NCBI RefSeq assembly: GCF_000346465.2 | Contig: NC_034013.1 | Span: 13,460,486-13,524,485 of the forward strand | From: Prunus persica | Taxonomy: Eukaryota > Streptophyta > Magnoliopsida > Rosales > Rosaceae | DNA length: 64,000 nt | Reading direction: 5' to 3' | Part shown: one piece after another, positions 47,006 through 57,207 of the stretch | Position numbering within the stretch: position 1 is the first letter of the stretch | Layout of the letters: every line of letters begins with the position of its first letter | Notes under the pieces: generated by a model | Database searches by the model: none | Seen by the model: the letters and a program-made list of their open reading frames with translations, nothing else | What the model was told of the DNA's origin: nothing | Translations under genes and position numbers: made by a program

Positions 47006-47298
47006 AATGGAGGGTACTTTCTTATTTACATTGTAAACTTAAGTAAATAGAGTAATATAAAAATAAATAAAAGTAAAAGGACAAAGACATTTACTTAAAT
47101 ATTGAAAATGGAAATAAAGTAATCTGTACACCAGTTAAGCAAATGGGCAATTTGAAGCACCTACAATGATTTTTCCGATGAAGGAAGGTGCAGCTGCACC
47201 TCCTTTCCTTTAATAGGTCCGCCCCTTGAGTTTAACTAATATTTTGATACCATGAGTAGAGAGACTATCATAACATTACATTATTATTATTATTATTA

Positions 47299-47590
47299 CT
47301 AGCCCCTTGGCACATGCATGAGCATGTGCCAATTGGTTTTATTTTTTATCTTTTATTTTATTTTTAGAAATAAGAAAAGATAACATGGGTAGTTATGTTC
47401 CATAAAAGTATGACATATTATATGATTTTATTTTTATTTTTAATTTTTTTAATATGAAAAAATATATGAATTTACTATATTATCCTCATTTAATTAATAA
47501 TTTCAATTCTTATTATTTGAATTAATTAAGGACATTTTCTAGTATTTTGAATGTTTCACAATTCTCTGTTTTTTGCTTTATATATATAGA
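47299..47590 (-). mobile_element. non-autonomous Helitron-like element, 292 bp
   Basis: Read on the minus strand, it begins TCTATATATATAAAGC at 47590 and ends with a hairpin (GGCACATGCTCATGCATGTGCC, 22 nt with overlapping arms, about 47309-47330). An AAGGGG spacer and CTAG at 47299 follow. The flanks are A (before) and T (after), the expected Helitron A|T target. No target duplication, as expected. Confidence 0.75.
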
Positions 47591-48270
47591 TTATGTAACA
47601 AAAACTTAATAATTTTCGATTTATGTGTCATTATACATCTCATCACAAAATTACCATGTGACTTGGCGAGACGTGAGAGGAAACCAAATGAAACTTGAAC
47701 TCATCAACTCAAGGACTCAACCAAGGGGTATGACGACCCATTCCAATATCTTGATGGCAGCTACCCATAACCCATAACCCATCATATATAATTTTTCTCG
47801 TGCTTGACACATATTGCGGTTTAAAATAATAATAAAAACCTATACTTTAATCATAGACCATTAGCAAAACTTGTTGCACACAAAAACCATGTGTTATGGA
47901 GAAATTCATATCTGGGGTTTGCATCTAGCCAAGTGTTAAACTGGGATTGAACAAACAAGACTTCCAGGAAGCTCACTCAACCTACCACCACTCACAACAT
48001 GGCATTTTATCCTCCAAATATAAACTATATGACAAAAACCTCCATTATCTTATAAATGTTCTTCTTGATCTTACCTTAAAAAAAACCGAAAAATATATAT
48101 ATTTTTTTCTCCCATCAGTTGTCTTTTATTTACTCATTTTGCATTGAAACATATGTTGATATTGTAGTTTATTATTGCTATATTTTTATTTTCTTCTTTC
48201 CCTTATCTTGTTCTCCACTAAGCCTACCTAGCAAGTGTTGTTGTTAAGACAAAAAAGAAGTTGCCCTTTC
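47591..48270. other. SAUR upstream intergenic
   Basis: AT-rich spacer without a gene; distal promoter of the SAUR-like gene. Confidence 0.45.
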
Positions 48271-48273
48271 CAT

Positions 48274-48370
48274 TGTCTCCATATAACTTCCTTAAGAAAA
48301 CTCATTATCTTTTTTCAAATCCATCGGCGCATGAGAGTTGACAATCTCCCATATTATTAGGAGTATATAA
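48274..48370 (+). promoter_or_regulatory. SAUR core promoter: AuxRE and TATA box
   Basis: A canonical auxin response element TGTCTC lies at 48274-48279 and a TATA box TATATAA at 48364-48370. The TATA box is about 140 bp upstream of the ATG at 48508, leaving a 5'UTR of roughly 110 nt. ARF binding to TGTCTC is established in the family. Function here is inferred. Confidence 0.6.
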
Positions 48371-48507
48371 ATGGGCAAGGGGCTTTGTGCTTTATAATCT
48401 CCTCACATCTCACGTTCTCAAACCCTACCCAGATATATAAGTCCCCGGCTCTGCTCCTCTGCCTCTCAACCCAGAAAGCTTCATATTTTCCTGCAAAACT
48501 TTCAAAA

Positions 48508-49035
48508 ATGGATGTCATAAAAGGGAAGTGGAGCAAGAACTTGATTGCCAAAGCATGGAGGAGATGCAGCTTACAAAGAGAGAGCAGCAACAAAGGGTTC
48601 AAGCTCAGCTCACTGACCAAGAGCAAGTCATGGGATTGCAGCTTCGGTAATAGAAAGAAGAGCAAAGGCCAAGTAGCTCCAAATGGGTGCTTTTCAGTTT
48701 ATGTTGGGCCTCAAAGACAACGGTTTGCGGTGAAGACGGAGTTTGCGAATCACCCGTTGTTTAAGATGTTGTTGGAGGATGCTGAGACTGAATACGGGTA
48801 CAATTGGGAAGGGCCGATTTTGCTTCCTTGTGATGTGGATTTGTTTGTCAAAGTGTTGGCTGAGATGGAGTGTACTGAGAAGGATGTTGGCACTCCAAAT
48901 TGCGGGTTTGTTAATTATGGTTCTTTGATACTTCGTAGCCCGGCTCGTCATCTAAGCTCGAGTATTAACAACGGTTATGGTGGTGCTTATAGACTGCTTA
49001 GTCCGTCGAGAATGCTTAAGATAAATCAATTTTAA
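48508..49035 (+). CDS. SAUR family protein (small auxin-up RNA)
   Basis: SAURs are short-lived auxin-induced proteins. Many inhibit PP2C.D phosphatases and so raise plasma-membrane H+-ATPase activity and cell expansion. The gene is intronless, as usual for SAURs, and encodes 175 aa. The basic N-terminus (MDVIKGKWSKNLIAKAWRRC) is followed by a Ser/Lys-rich linker. The SAUR core spans residues about 58-117: GCFSVYVGPQRQRFAVKTEF, HPLFKMLLEDAETEYGY, GPILLPCDVDLFVKVL. The C-terminal tail is longer than in minimal SAURs (SARxLSSSINNGYGG-like, Ser/Gly-rich), placing it among the longer plant members. I chose the ATG at 48508 (AAAAATGGAT context). An upstream in-frame ATG at 48385 would add a non-conserved extension and lies within 25 bp of the TATA box. 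Confidence 0.92.
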   Translation: MDVIKGKWSKNLIAKAWRRCSLQRESSNKGFKLSSLTKSKSWDCSFGNRKKSKGQVAPNGCFSVYVGPQRQRFAVKTEFANHPLFKMLLEDAETEYGYNWEGPILLPCDVDLFVKVLAEMECTEKDVGTPNCGFVNYGSLILRSPARHLSSSINNGYGGAYRLLSPSRMLKINQF

Positions 49036-51105
49036 AAGATGTATATGGTCATCAATTTATCACTGTTGGTGGTTAATTTTGTTGTAATTCAAGCACTTTC
49101 ATAGAGAAATGCTATATAAATATAGATCAGAAAAATATTTGAAGAACCACGGCTAAGTGTGTTGTGGTGATAAACACATCAAAATTCCTGGTTCACTGAA
49201 TTATCTAAATATACAAAAAACTGTGTTTGTTTAGTTGTTTTACCTCTTTTAATTTTTATGAAATATTTCAATTAGATGAACAACCTATGCTGCTAGTTCG
49301 ATTTTAACATGTTGGTTTTGTTTGGACTAAATGATTCTCTCAAAAAAAAAGAAGGTAAAGGAATTTTTGTGTCATAAACAAAAAAGAATTTTACACATAC
49401 ATCTATTTTGAAACTAGGGAGAAACACTTCAAATTAGTGATACATTTGAATGAAAGATCATTGAAATCCTGTATATTTCAAACAACAACTAAGCATATTT
49501 TCCTCCTCTTGTCCTCATCCCCCTTCTTTTTCTCCCACCCTTTCCCTTCCTCTTACCCCCTATTCCTCTCCCCAGATAATCTAGATCTGTTTGAATGTAA
49601 GTCTGTTTGTCTATTTATTTTATTTGATTGTTTTTGCAATGTTCTAGGTGGCTGGTGTTGTCTTTGTCTCGACGACGACAACAATAGTGACGATGGATTG
49701 TGTTTCTCCTAGAGAAAGTTGTGATACCTGGTGGCTGATGTTTTGTCTCTGTTTCAACAGCGGCGGCAGCAGCAACACTGGTAGTAGTTATTGGGATGTG
49801 ATGCTCTTCTTTACTCTGTGCCAACCAAAGAACTATGCTTGGTTATAAGAGGTTTTCTTTGTTCGGTTCTGAGTTGAAGTGGAGCTTTTTTCAGAGGTCT
49901 TTTTACTGTTGTTTATGTGTTCCTCCATCATGTTATCTCCTAGTTTCTGCTATGGTATACCTTGCAGTTTGTGTGAGTATTAAAAGACTATGATTTTGCT
50001 CATAGAATGCTTCTTTTTACAGTTGGGATGTTCTACGGTCCTCTCATGTAGGTCTACTGTGTTAGTCTATAGTTGCAGTTCTCGTCGGAGGTCTATGTGT
50101 TAGTTTTCGTTTTTTATTTGTTCTTTTATTGTAATGGTCCAAAGTGACCTGAATTGGACTCTCTTTTTAGTCCATGACATGTGTAGTACTCTTTCCTCCC
50201 ATGGGGTTTGTCCCATGAGGTTGTCCTATGAAGATTTTAACAAGGCCACTATATCATGTCGTTCTTTATACGTCTTTGATTCTATGAATGAATTATCTTT
50301 CTAAAAAATAAAAAATAAAACTAAGCAATTTGTTACCGAGTCAAAAATAAAAAATAAAACTAAGCAATATTCATGTCTTTATGGTCATAGATTAAATGTG
50401 AATGTATTTCATGCCATAAGTCATAGCAAAAACGTCAACACAATCTACGTGCCTCCATAGTCCACATGCTAGTTTGTTTCCCTATTTTAAAAAATAACTC
50501 CACACATAATTTTCCTCCCCCTTGTCTGCTCTTATCAAATTGTATTTTTCTTGTGTTGTGGAATTACCTTTTTTGGCATTTGGACACGTTTTCATATAAC
50601 TCTGTAATATTTATCCTTTTATCGTGTTTTTTTATTCATTGAGCTGCAAAGTTATAACTAACACATCAAGTGGCCCTCGCTTGTATCCCTAATGGATAGT
50701 GGCCGGAAAAATCCATGTAGGTGTTGGATTTGCCCCTTCGCTCTCTAGCATTTTAAAAAGTGTTATCAAGGCGCACTTCATGGAGTGCGTCGATCTGAGG
50801 CCTCCTGAAATCGCATTAAGGCACCATTTGTTTGACAAGTTAAACGATTGAGGCACATGCTGTATTGCAGAGGAGTTGTAGAGGTGTGTCGCTTATGGAG
50901 GCTCTGGTTCACAAATGAAGAAGACAACCCTATTTTTAATTTTCACAAACGACGTCATCCTTCGTTTATGTTTAATGAAATGCGTGATTCAATGAAGTTG
51001 TTTTTTAAAAATCAAACTCTTCGATTTTGGTGCAACCTAGATAACAACAATTTTAAGATTCATTATTTTGCTTCAATTACTTGGTTGTTATAATAAATAT
51101 TTCAT
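49036..51105. other. intergenic with old repeat traces
   Basis: The SAUR 3'UTR is at the left. At 50306-50370 a roughly 39 bp unit (AAAAATAAAACTAAGCAAT core) is duplicated in tandem. At 50160-50300 the text CCCATGGGGTTTGTCCCATG followed by AAGATTTTAACAAGGC resembles the 3' end of copia-like transcripts. The stretch 50371-50640 is a direct repeat of 54530-55167. No gene supported. Confidence 0.45.
50371..50640 (+). repeat. direct repeat, copy 1; empty site for the MITE at 54557
   Basis: About 270 bp that recurs at 54530-55167. Shared blocks include AATCTACGTGCCTCCATAGT and TTTATCCTTTTATCGT. Here the text reads GATTAAATGTG without interruption, whereas copy 2 has a 349 bp insertion at that point. 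Confidence 0.8.
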
Positions 51106-51109
51106 TATA

Positions 51110-51499
51110 AGAGCATCCACAACTATGCTCTCTATTTTTTAGTTAAATTTTAGCTAAAAATATATATATAAATATTTTAGGAGCTCTCTATAAAATTTAA
51201 ACTCTAATCATATTCTCTAGTTTAGGAAGTCATAAATGTTATACCTCTTTTTTAATTGGTCCATTTCTATTAAAAAAATAATATAAACATTAATTAAATG
51301 TTTGAAATACTCATTAAATAAAGCAACATTAAATTATAGGGAGCACTAAGAGTCCTTTCTCTCTCCTCAAATTTAGGAGCTCCTAAAGGTCTCTATATTT
51401 TAGGAGGTGAATAGGGAGCATAGTTGGAGTTGTATTTTTCGAATTCCTCCCTAAAATTTGTTTAAGGATGTAACTTAGGGAGCCCGTTGTGGATGCTCT
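51110..51499. mobile_element. MITE-like element with AGAGCATCCACAA termini
   Basis: Terminal inverted repeats AGAGCATCCACAA and TTGTGGATGCTCT enclose 390 bp of AT-rich non-coding DNA with further internal inverted text (TTTAGGAGCTC / GAGCTCCTAAA). The flanking duplication is unclear, so the superfamily is not assigned. Confidence 0.7.
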
Positions 51500-51933
51500 A
51501 ATAATATAATACCAAAATGCTTATGCTCCCAATTTCAAGAAGCCCATCTGTCCAAAAAATAAAAACAAAGAAGAAGAATCCTTGCACGATGCTCTCACAT
51601 CACAATTTGAATATTAGACTTTTTGTTTCATTAGGACTTGATTGACACAACTTGTTTGTTGATCTAATCTTTTTACTGTAATAATATGTTATTATTATTA
51701 TTTTTGTATTTATTTTATCGTGCTAATCAACTCTAAAATTATCTAAGGGTCTAGTTCATTTCATAATATGTTTTTTATTCAGTCCTTAGGCAGTACCAAA
51801 ATCATTATTGCCCCTCCCTTGAAAAATTCATGGATCCGCCACTGCTCATGGATTATGACTTTGCTACAAAAATAAAATGTTATTCAAACTTGGCCCTTGA
51901 AAAAGCTGCCCTTGTCATTATTATTAGACTTTA

Positions 51934-52358
51934 TGGTATGTTTATTAATCCGTAATTAGATTATGATGAATTGAATTGAGGATGAGTTGGATTGAGGAGA
52001 ATTACGTTCTAGATTCTTATTGAAGTTGTTTACTAAACCATATAGAATTGGGGTAGGAGTGGTACTAATTACTAAAATGTCATCGTTGTTGGGTTAAAGT
52101 AGATGGCAAATTTGGAAATTTTAAAATTGTGTGAAGATATAATGGGTAAAAAAGGTGAATTACTAATGGGTTGGTTCTCTAGGAATTAGAATATCACCTC
52201 TCATCTAACAACTGAATTATGCAAAATCAGGAATTCAATTCCTAATTTTATGTATGCTCCACTTACTTTTTAATTCCTTGATGTGAAGTAAACATGAATC
52301 CTCCATAGGTGGAATTTAATTCTTGATGAGAATTCCAATTTCTTTAATAAACACACCA
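51934..52358. mobile_element. Tourist-like MITE (PIF/Harbinger type), 425 bp, TSD TTA
   Basis: The element begins TGGTATGTTTATTAA and ends TTTAATAAACACACCA, inverted repeats with one or two mismatches. Three-base duplications TTA lie at 51931-51933 and 52359-52361, the PIF/Harbinger target. It has no coding capacity. Confidence 0.75.
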
Positions 52359-52449
52359 TTAGAATACAATGTATATGGGCGTATGACTTGCCTCGGAGTT
52401 TTTTAAGGGTATTGCACCTTTATATAGGGTTTGTTTTGTCATTTTTCGC

Positions 52450-52760
52450 TATTTTAATTTAGGGAGATTCACTATTATACCCAATATAGGGGCCCAAATT
52501 ATAAAAATACCTCATATGAAATGGACTTTAGAAACATACCTAAAGCTCATTTACAACATAACAAAAAAGCTTTTAACTTCTTATAAATTACAAAATTGCC
52601 ATCAATTTCTTAAAACAAGCCCAACTCCAAAATCTCATAAAAATACCCAAAACACTTAATAGGGCATCAAAGTAATTTAATAATCAATATTAAATTCAAT
52701 AAGGCTAGCTGTCATTTTTTAGGTTTTTTTTATAGAAATTCAATTGTGTAGGGTTTATTT
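52450..52760. repeat. dispersed repeat, inverted partner of 43371-43680
   Basis: Inverted copy of the repeat at 43371-43680. It extends past AAACCCTACACAATT-type text (inverse near 52740), which is where the hAT MITE interrupted the other copy. Confidence 0.6.
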
Positions 52761-52799
52761 AAAGAATGGGTATCTCTTTAATTTATAACCTGTTTTTCT

Positions 52800-54526
52800 A
52801 ATGTTATATTCTGTTTTCCTAATATTGTGATCAAGTGTGCTCGTCGTTAGCTTATGCTAATATTCGTCATTCAAGATGATTTTTCATTTTGATCTGATAA
52901 ACTTTCTACCTTTGCCTATAAATTACAGGAAAAAAGAAATCCCAGTGGCCAAGAACAAGAAAGAAGATGGAAGGAAAAATATGAAAAATATTCTCATTCT
53001 TCCTGCTTTTACATCAATTTGAATTGTGGCAAGCACACTTCTTTGATTTTTGATGTTTTGTGCTCAGACTTCTTTGGGATTGACAATGATTTTTGGGTAC
53101 GTAAAGTGTGCTAAATAGAAAGTTTGCTGTCGGTTTTATGCATTGACTATTCCAGTTGTTATTGCTGAATTATGCAATGAATTATGCCACATTAGTTTGA
53201 ATATATTACATAAGTTTCTGCTTGAAATTCAAAATACAATGAAATTATGTGAAAATATAATCCCATGATACACATGAAACGCAGCAACACCTCTACATAA
53301 TATGCGTCATTCTTACCTCATAATAACTTGCTAAACAACACAACCAGCCCTTTCGAAGCTTCTTTTCTCAGCCTAGCAGCCAACGTGAAAGTGCAATTTG
53401 AGGAGTATTGTTTGTCAGATTTCTTGAATTAATTTTAGCATGCTTCCCTCTCACATACTTCATGAATTTCTCCTCCTCCATATCTGAAAGTTTTAACATC
53501 TAAGAAATTTAGAACAGGACAACGGGTGCATAATGGCAATGAATATGATGGATTGACTGGTGCCGTAAGGCAGTGAAGAGAAAAGAACATTCAAATGACA
53601 AGAACATGACTACTGAAACTACATTTCAAACCCAAGAAAAATCGTATTTATCACATGTTTTGCAACTTTATGAAAAACAAATGAGTGTTTTGCTGAGATG
53701 TGTGAGATCATATAAGCACAGCAAGTGCAATACAAAATACCAAACACAGAAATATCACATCATTTAGAATAAACAATAAGAAGTCCACCAAAACTGACCA
53801 CAAAAGGTATAGACTTTCATTGTCAAAAACATACGATTAACAAGCAAAGAAACTGCCTCTGTTGCACCCATACGCTAAAAATTGGGGGTATGCGCGTATC
53901 AGATACGCTCCAATACGATACGACTCCGATATGACAACGTAAACACTCAAAGATTCATATTTAAAATGATTTGTCATGAAAATCATTGAATTGTAGCGTT
54001 GAAATGATATCCACTATTATATTGATTGATGGAAGTAGACCACCCATATCAACATTTGTTGCACTAAAAAAAACACTCAAAAAGGATAAGAACATGATCC
54101 GTGGGAAGAAACAAGATGGAGATAGGAATATGTATATATTAAACATTCAGACTATGTCACACTGTCTATCTAATCTTAATCTTTTTAGTTTCCCCTAATA
54201 TTTCTATTTACCAAGTAAAAGTGGAAATAAAATAGTAATTAATGGTCTATTTTCAAAGAATAAACAGTTAATAGACTGTATATCCATAAAAGTAATGGTA
54301 TATTTAACAGATAAACAGTTAAGTTTGAAAAACGATGTTATTAAAAAGAATTGTCATGATATATTTTTTCTTTTTCTTTTTTTGGAAGACCTTTCCTATT
54401 GAGTGGGGTGTATACTAAACTCATACATACTACACGAATGCTACGACTTGAACCCAAGACCTTGTCAAGACTTTGTCATGATATCTATTTAAATACATTT
54501 TATGAAAACAATTTTGAAATGGCATA
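52800..54526. other. intergenic, no gene seen
   Basis: AT-rich. At 53885-53940 there is text rich in GTATC/GATAC (GCGCGTATCAGATACG, CAATACGATACGAC). A similar inverted GTATCGTATCGTATC stretch lies at 55515-55535. Confidence 0.4.
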
Positions 54527-54556
54527 CAATATTCATTTCTATACGGTCATAGATTA

Positions 54557-54905
54557 GGGCCAGTTTGGCATTGCTGTGATGTGAAAATAATCATTGTTAG
54601 ATTTGCTGTGAGAGAAATCAGCTGTGAGAGAAGCAGTTTGGCGTTTGATAAACTTTTTTGTTAAAAGTGTTGTTGATACTGATTTCCGCATAATGAGAAA
54701 ATGATTCATGCATAGTCATTAAACCCAATGCCCCTTTAAAACTAATTCCTGAATAATCAGAAAATGAAAGCATATTATTAGCTGCTTTCTCTCACCATAA
54801 TTTTTAACAATAAGTGATTTTCTTATAGTTTACCAAACGAGCAAGGCTTCCTAAATTTTAAAAAAAATTACTTATCACCCCAAATAAACAATGCCAAACA
54901 GGCAC
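54557..54905. mobile_element. MITE, 349 bp, with paralogous empty site
   Basis: The termini GGGCCAGTTTGGCATTG and CAATGCCAAACAGGCAC are inverted repeats with two mismatches. Comparison with the uninterrupted copy at 50371-50640 shows insertion with a TA duplication (54555-54556 and 54906-54907). The end sequence is Tourist-like (GGCCTGTTTGG type), while TA would fit Tc1/mariner, so the class is open. Confidence 0.8.
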
Positions 54906-55171
54906 TAAATGTGATTATTAGGTAGAATGTATGTCATGTCATAAGTCATAGCAAAAACCTCACAATCTACGTGCCTCCATAGTCCACACACTATTTTGTT
55001 TCTCTATTTAAAAAAAAATAACTCCACATATAATTTTCCACTCCCTTGTCTGCTCTTATAAAGTTGAATTTTTATTGTGTTGTGAAATTACTTTTTTGTA
55101 TTTGGACTTGTTCAGATAACTCTATAATATTTATCCTTTTATCGTTTTTTTTTCATTCATTTCTATATTTA

Positions 55172-55460
55172 TCTATATATATATAAAGCAAAAGGCAAAT
55201 AATAGTAAAACATTCAAAATACCAAAAAATGCTATTGGTTAATACAAACTTTAAGAATTGAAATTATTAATTAAATGAGGATAACATGGTAAATTCATAC
55301 TTTTTCATATTTAAAAAATTAAAATTAAAAGAAAAATAAGATAATGAATCCTATTTTTATGGAACACAACTACTCATTATCTTTTTATATTCTAAAATAA
55401 TTTTTAAATTTTTTTTAAAAAAAAGCCTCTCACAGGCGGAAGAACGTGAGGAGAAGCTAG
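55172..55460 (+). mobile_element. non-autonomous Helitron-like element, 289 bp
   Basis: It begins TCTATATATATATAAAGCAA, has an imperfect 3' hairpin (CCTCTCACAGG...CGTGAGG, 55424-55450) and ends AGAAGCTAG. The flanks are A at 55171 and T at 55461. Body and ends match the family of the element at 47299-47590. It lies directly after the direct repeat 54530-55167. Confidence 0.75.
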
Positions 55461-55728
55461 TATTATTGTAATCATCGTATTGATACTGTATCCATATTCT
55501 ACTTTTGAGAGATTTACGTGTATCGTATCGTATCAGCATACCCGTATACTTTTGAGAGTTTTCTACATTGCTTCTTCATTCTGTATCAGGCACACATTCT
55601 TGTTCCGCGTTCCAATTTCCAAATTTATGATATGATCATTTCACACAACAGAAAAACTAGGATGTACAACTAGCAATCTAGCACATATGGAGACAGAACC
55701 TGTTTGCAAATATCAAATTTTGAGGACC

Positions 55729-57024
55729 TTAACATCTTTTAGTATTATCCTCATATGCACTGCAAACCTCATCAATGTCCATTTCAGAATTATCTCCAAG
55801 TGAATCATCCTCCATGTCACCCTCTGTCTCCTCTTGCTCACTTTGCAAGTCAATGTCCTCATTTTCGGATTGGCTCTCATCGAAACCATTGTCTTCCATG
55901 TCTGACATATCACTAAAATTCTCTATCTTCTTCTTCCCTCTATAACCAATAAGGCTCTGGACTTTTTCCTTCCATAGCACCAGAGGGCTTTTCTCAATCA
56001 GCTCTGATCCCTCATAAGCTTCTTTCAAGAAGACACTAAATCTCTTCCCCCTCTCCGAAACATAGAAGATGCCGAAATGCTTCAGAAGAAGTCTCATAAG
56101 CTTTTGGGGCATCACCAGTTCGTGTCGAAAGTGAGTGAGGTGATCAGTCACCAATCTCTTCTCAACAGTAAAGCTAAGCAGCTCATGCATAATAGCCACT
56201 GCCCTCTTGTCAAATTCTTTAGACCCAGCTTTGAGTCCCCTAGCATCTGCATATGGAGATAAATAAGACCTTTTCTGAAAATGATCAATTGCTCCTCTAT
56301 ACTTGTATGCCTTTTTGTAATTGGGAGGGAACTTCAAAGGAAAAGAGATAGAAAGTAAGCCCGGCGTATGATCCTCACTGGCCTCAGTGATCCCCATTGT
56401 CTTCTTCTCCAACTCTGTTATAGCCCAAGCAGGGTTCCAATTAACAAGTTCCAAATACTCAAGCCCCTCTTCATCTTTAACCAGCTTAAAGTGTTGGGGA
56501 TATTTGTGCACCCAACCAGTCCTAAAATCAACTGGCAGAGCAAAGTCCCTCCTAAAATGGACAATCTTGTCCAAAGCAAGCCTTTTATCAACAGACATCA
56601 TCAGAAAACGAGTGACATACTCAGCAGCCTTATCTTGATGTTCCTCAAGTATCCTATCCTCCTCTTCTACCAAGTCCTCAGCTTTCTTGGTCATCCCACA
56701 CCATAAAACCCTTCTGTGATCCTTGTACAGTTCAAACAATTTCGGCGATTTCCGAATAAAATCAGACACTCGATGAGGTTTTGGGAGACTAATCTGGCTG
56801 CGGTACTGATCCAATGACCTAACGGGAATGATCATTTCAGGCTCTTTTTTAAGAATTTCCATCAAGAAGAGCACTTTGGATGCTATCTTCCATTTCTCAG
56901 TGACAATCTCAAGATCATGAACCCTCTTCAACTTGCTTCTGTCTTGCACCCGCTTACTGGTGGTCATAAAACGCTTCTGATCCTTTGACCACGACCCAAC
57001 TGACCAGTATCTTCTCACAAACAT
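55729..57024 (-). CDS. PORR-domain organellar RNA-binding protein (WTF/RPD1 family)
   Basis: PORR (plant organelle RNA recognition) proteins are imported into mitochondria or chloroplasts and bind introns to promote group II splicing (WTF1, WTF9 and RPD1 are known members). This gene is intronless and gives 431 aa from MFVRRYWSVGS. The frame is open a further 61 codons upstream to 57207, but the MFVRR start opens directly into a basic presequence-like N-terminus. The PORR domain spans about residues 28-365, with KRVHDLEIVTEKWK, LPKPHRVSDFIRKSPKLFEL, KIVHFRRDFALPVDFRTGWV, KYPQHFKLV and LKHFGIFYVSERGKRFSVFL. The C-terminal 60 residues are strongly acidic (SENEDIDLQSEQEETEGDME). I cannot assign it to a particular member or organelle. 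Confidence 0.92.
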   Translation of the reverse strand: MFVRRYWSVGSWSKDQKRFMTTSKRVQDRSKLKRVHDLEIVTEKWKIASKVLFLMEILKKEPEMIIPVRSLDQYRSQISLPKPHRVSDFIRKSPKLFELYKDHRRVLWCGMTKKAEDLVEEEDRILEEHQDKAAEYVTRFLMMSVDKRLALDKIVHFRRDFALPVDFRTGWVHKYPQHFKLVKDEEGLEYLELVNWNPAWAITELEKKTMGITEASEDHTPGLLSISFPLKFPPNYKKAYKYRGAIDHFQKRSYLSPYADARGLKAGSKEFDKRAVAIMHELLSFTVEKRLVTDHLTHFRHELVMPQKLMRLLLKHFGIFYVSERGKRFSVFLKEAYEGSELIEKSPLVLWKEKVQSLIGYRGKKKIENFSDMSDMEDNGFDESQSENEDIDLQSEQEETEGDMEDDSLGDNSEMDIDEVCSAYEDNTKRC

Positions 57025-57207
57025 ATTGTTAGAAGAAAGCGAAGCAATGGCAGCTATAAGAATGTATGGTGTTTGTGAAAATGCCGCAGTGAAGACATTT
57101 GGTCTCGTGTGTATAAGATATTGCTTGAAAAGACCGACGGTGTTTGTGGCTGTATTGATGAAGCAGAAGGGGATGGATATAATATTAGAACGATCGCGGG
57201 AGTTCAA

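Noticed and set aside
49437..49712. 91-codon plus-strand frame after the SAUR gene
   Set aside because: Low-complexity Ser/Phe/Pro text from pyrimidine-rich DNA; no family resemblance.
55729..57207. Longer 492-codon reading of the PORR gene from 57207
   Set aside because: The extra 61 residues show no PORR-family resemblance, while the inner ATG at 57024 opens into a basic presequence.
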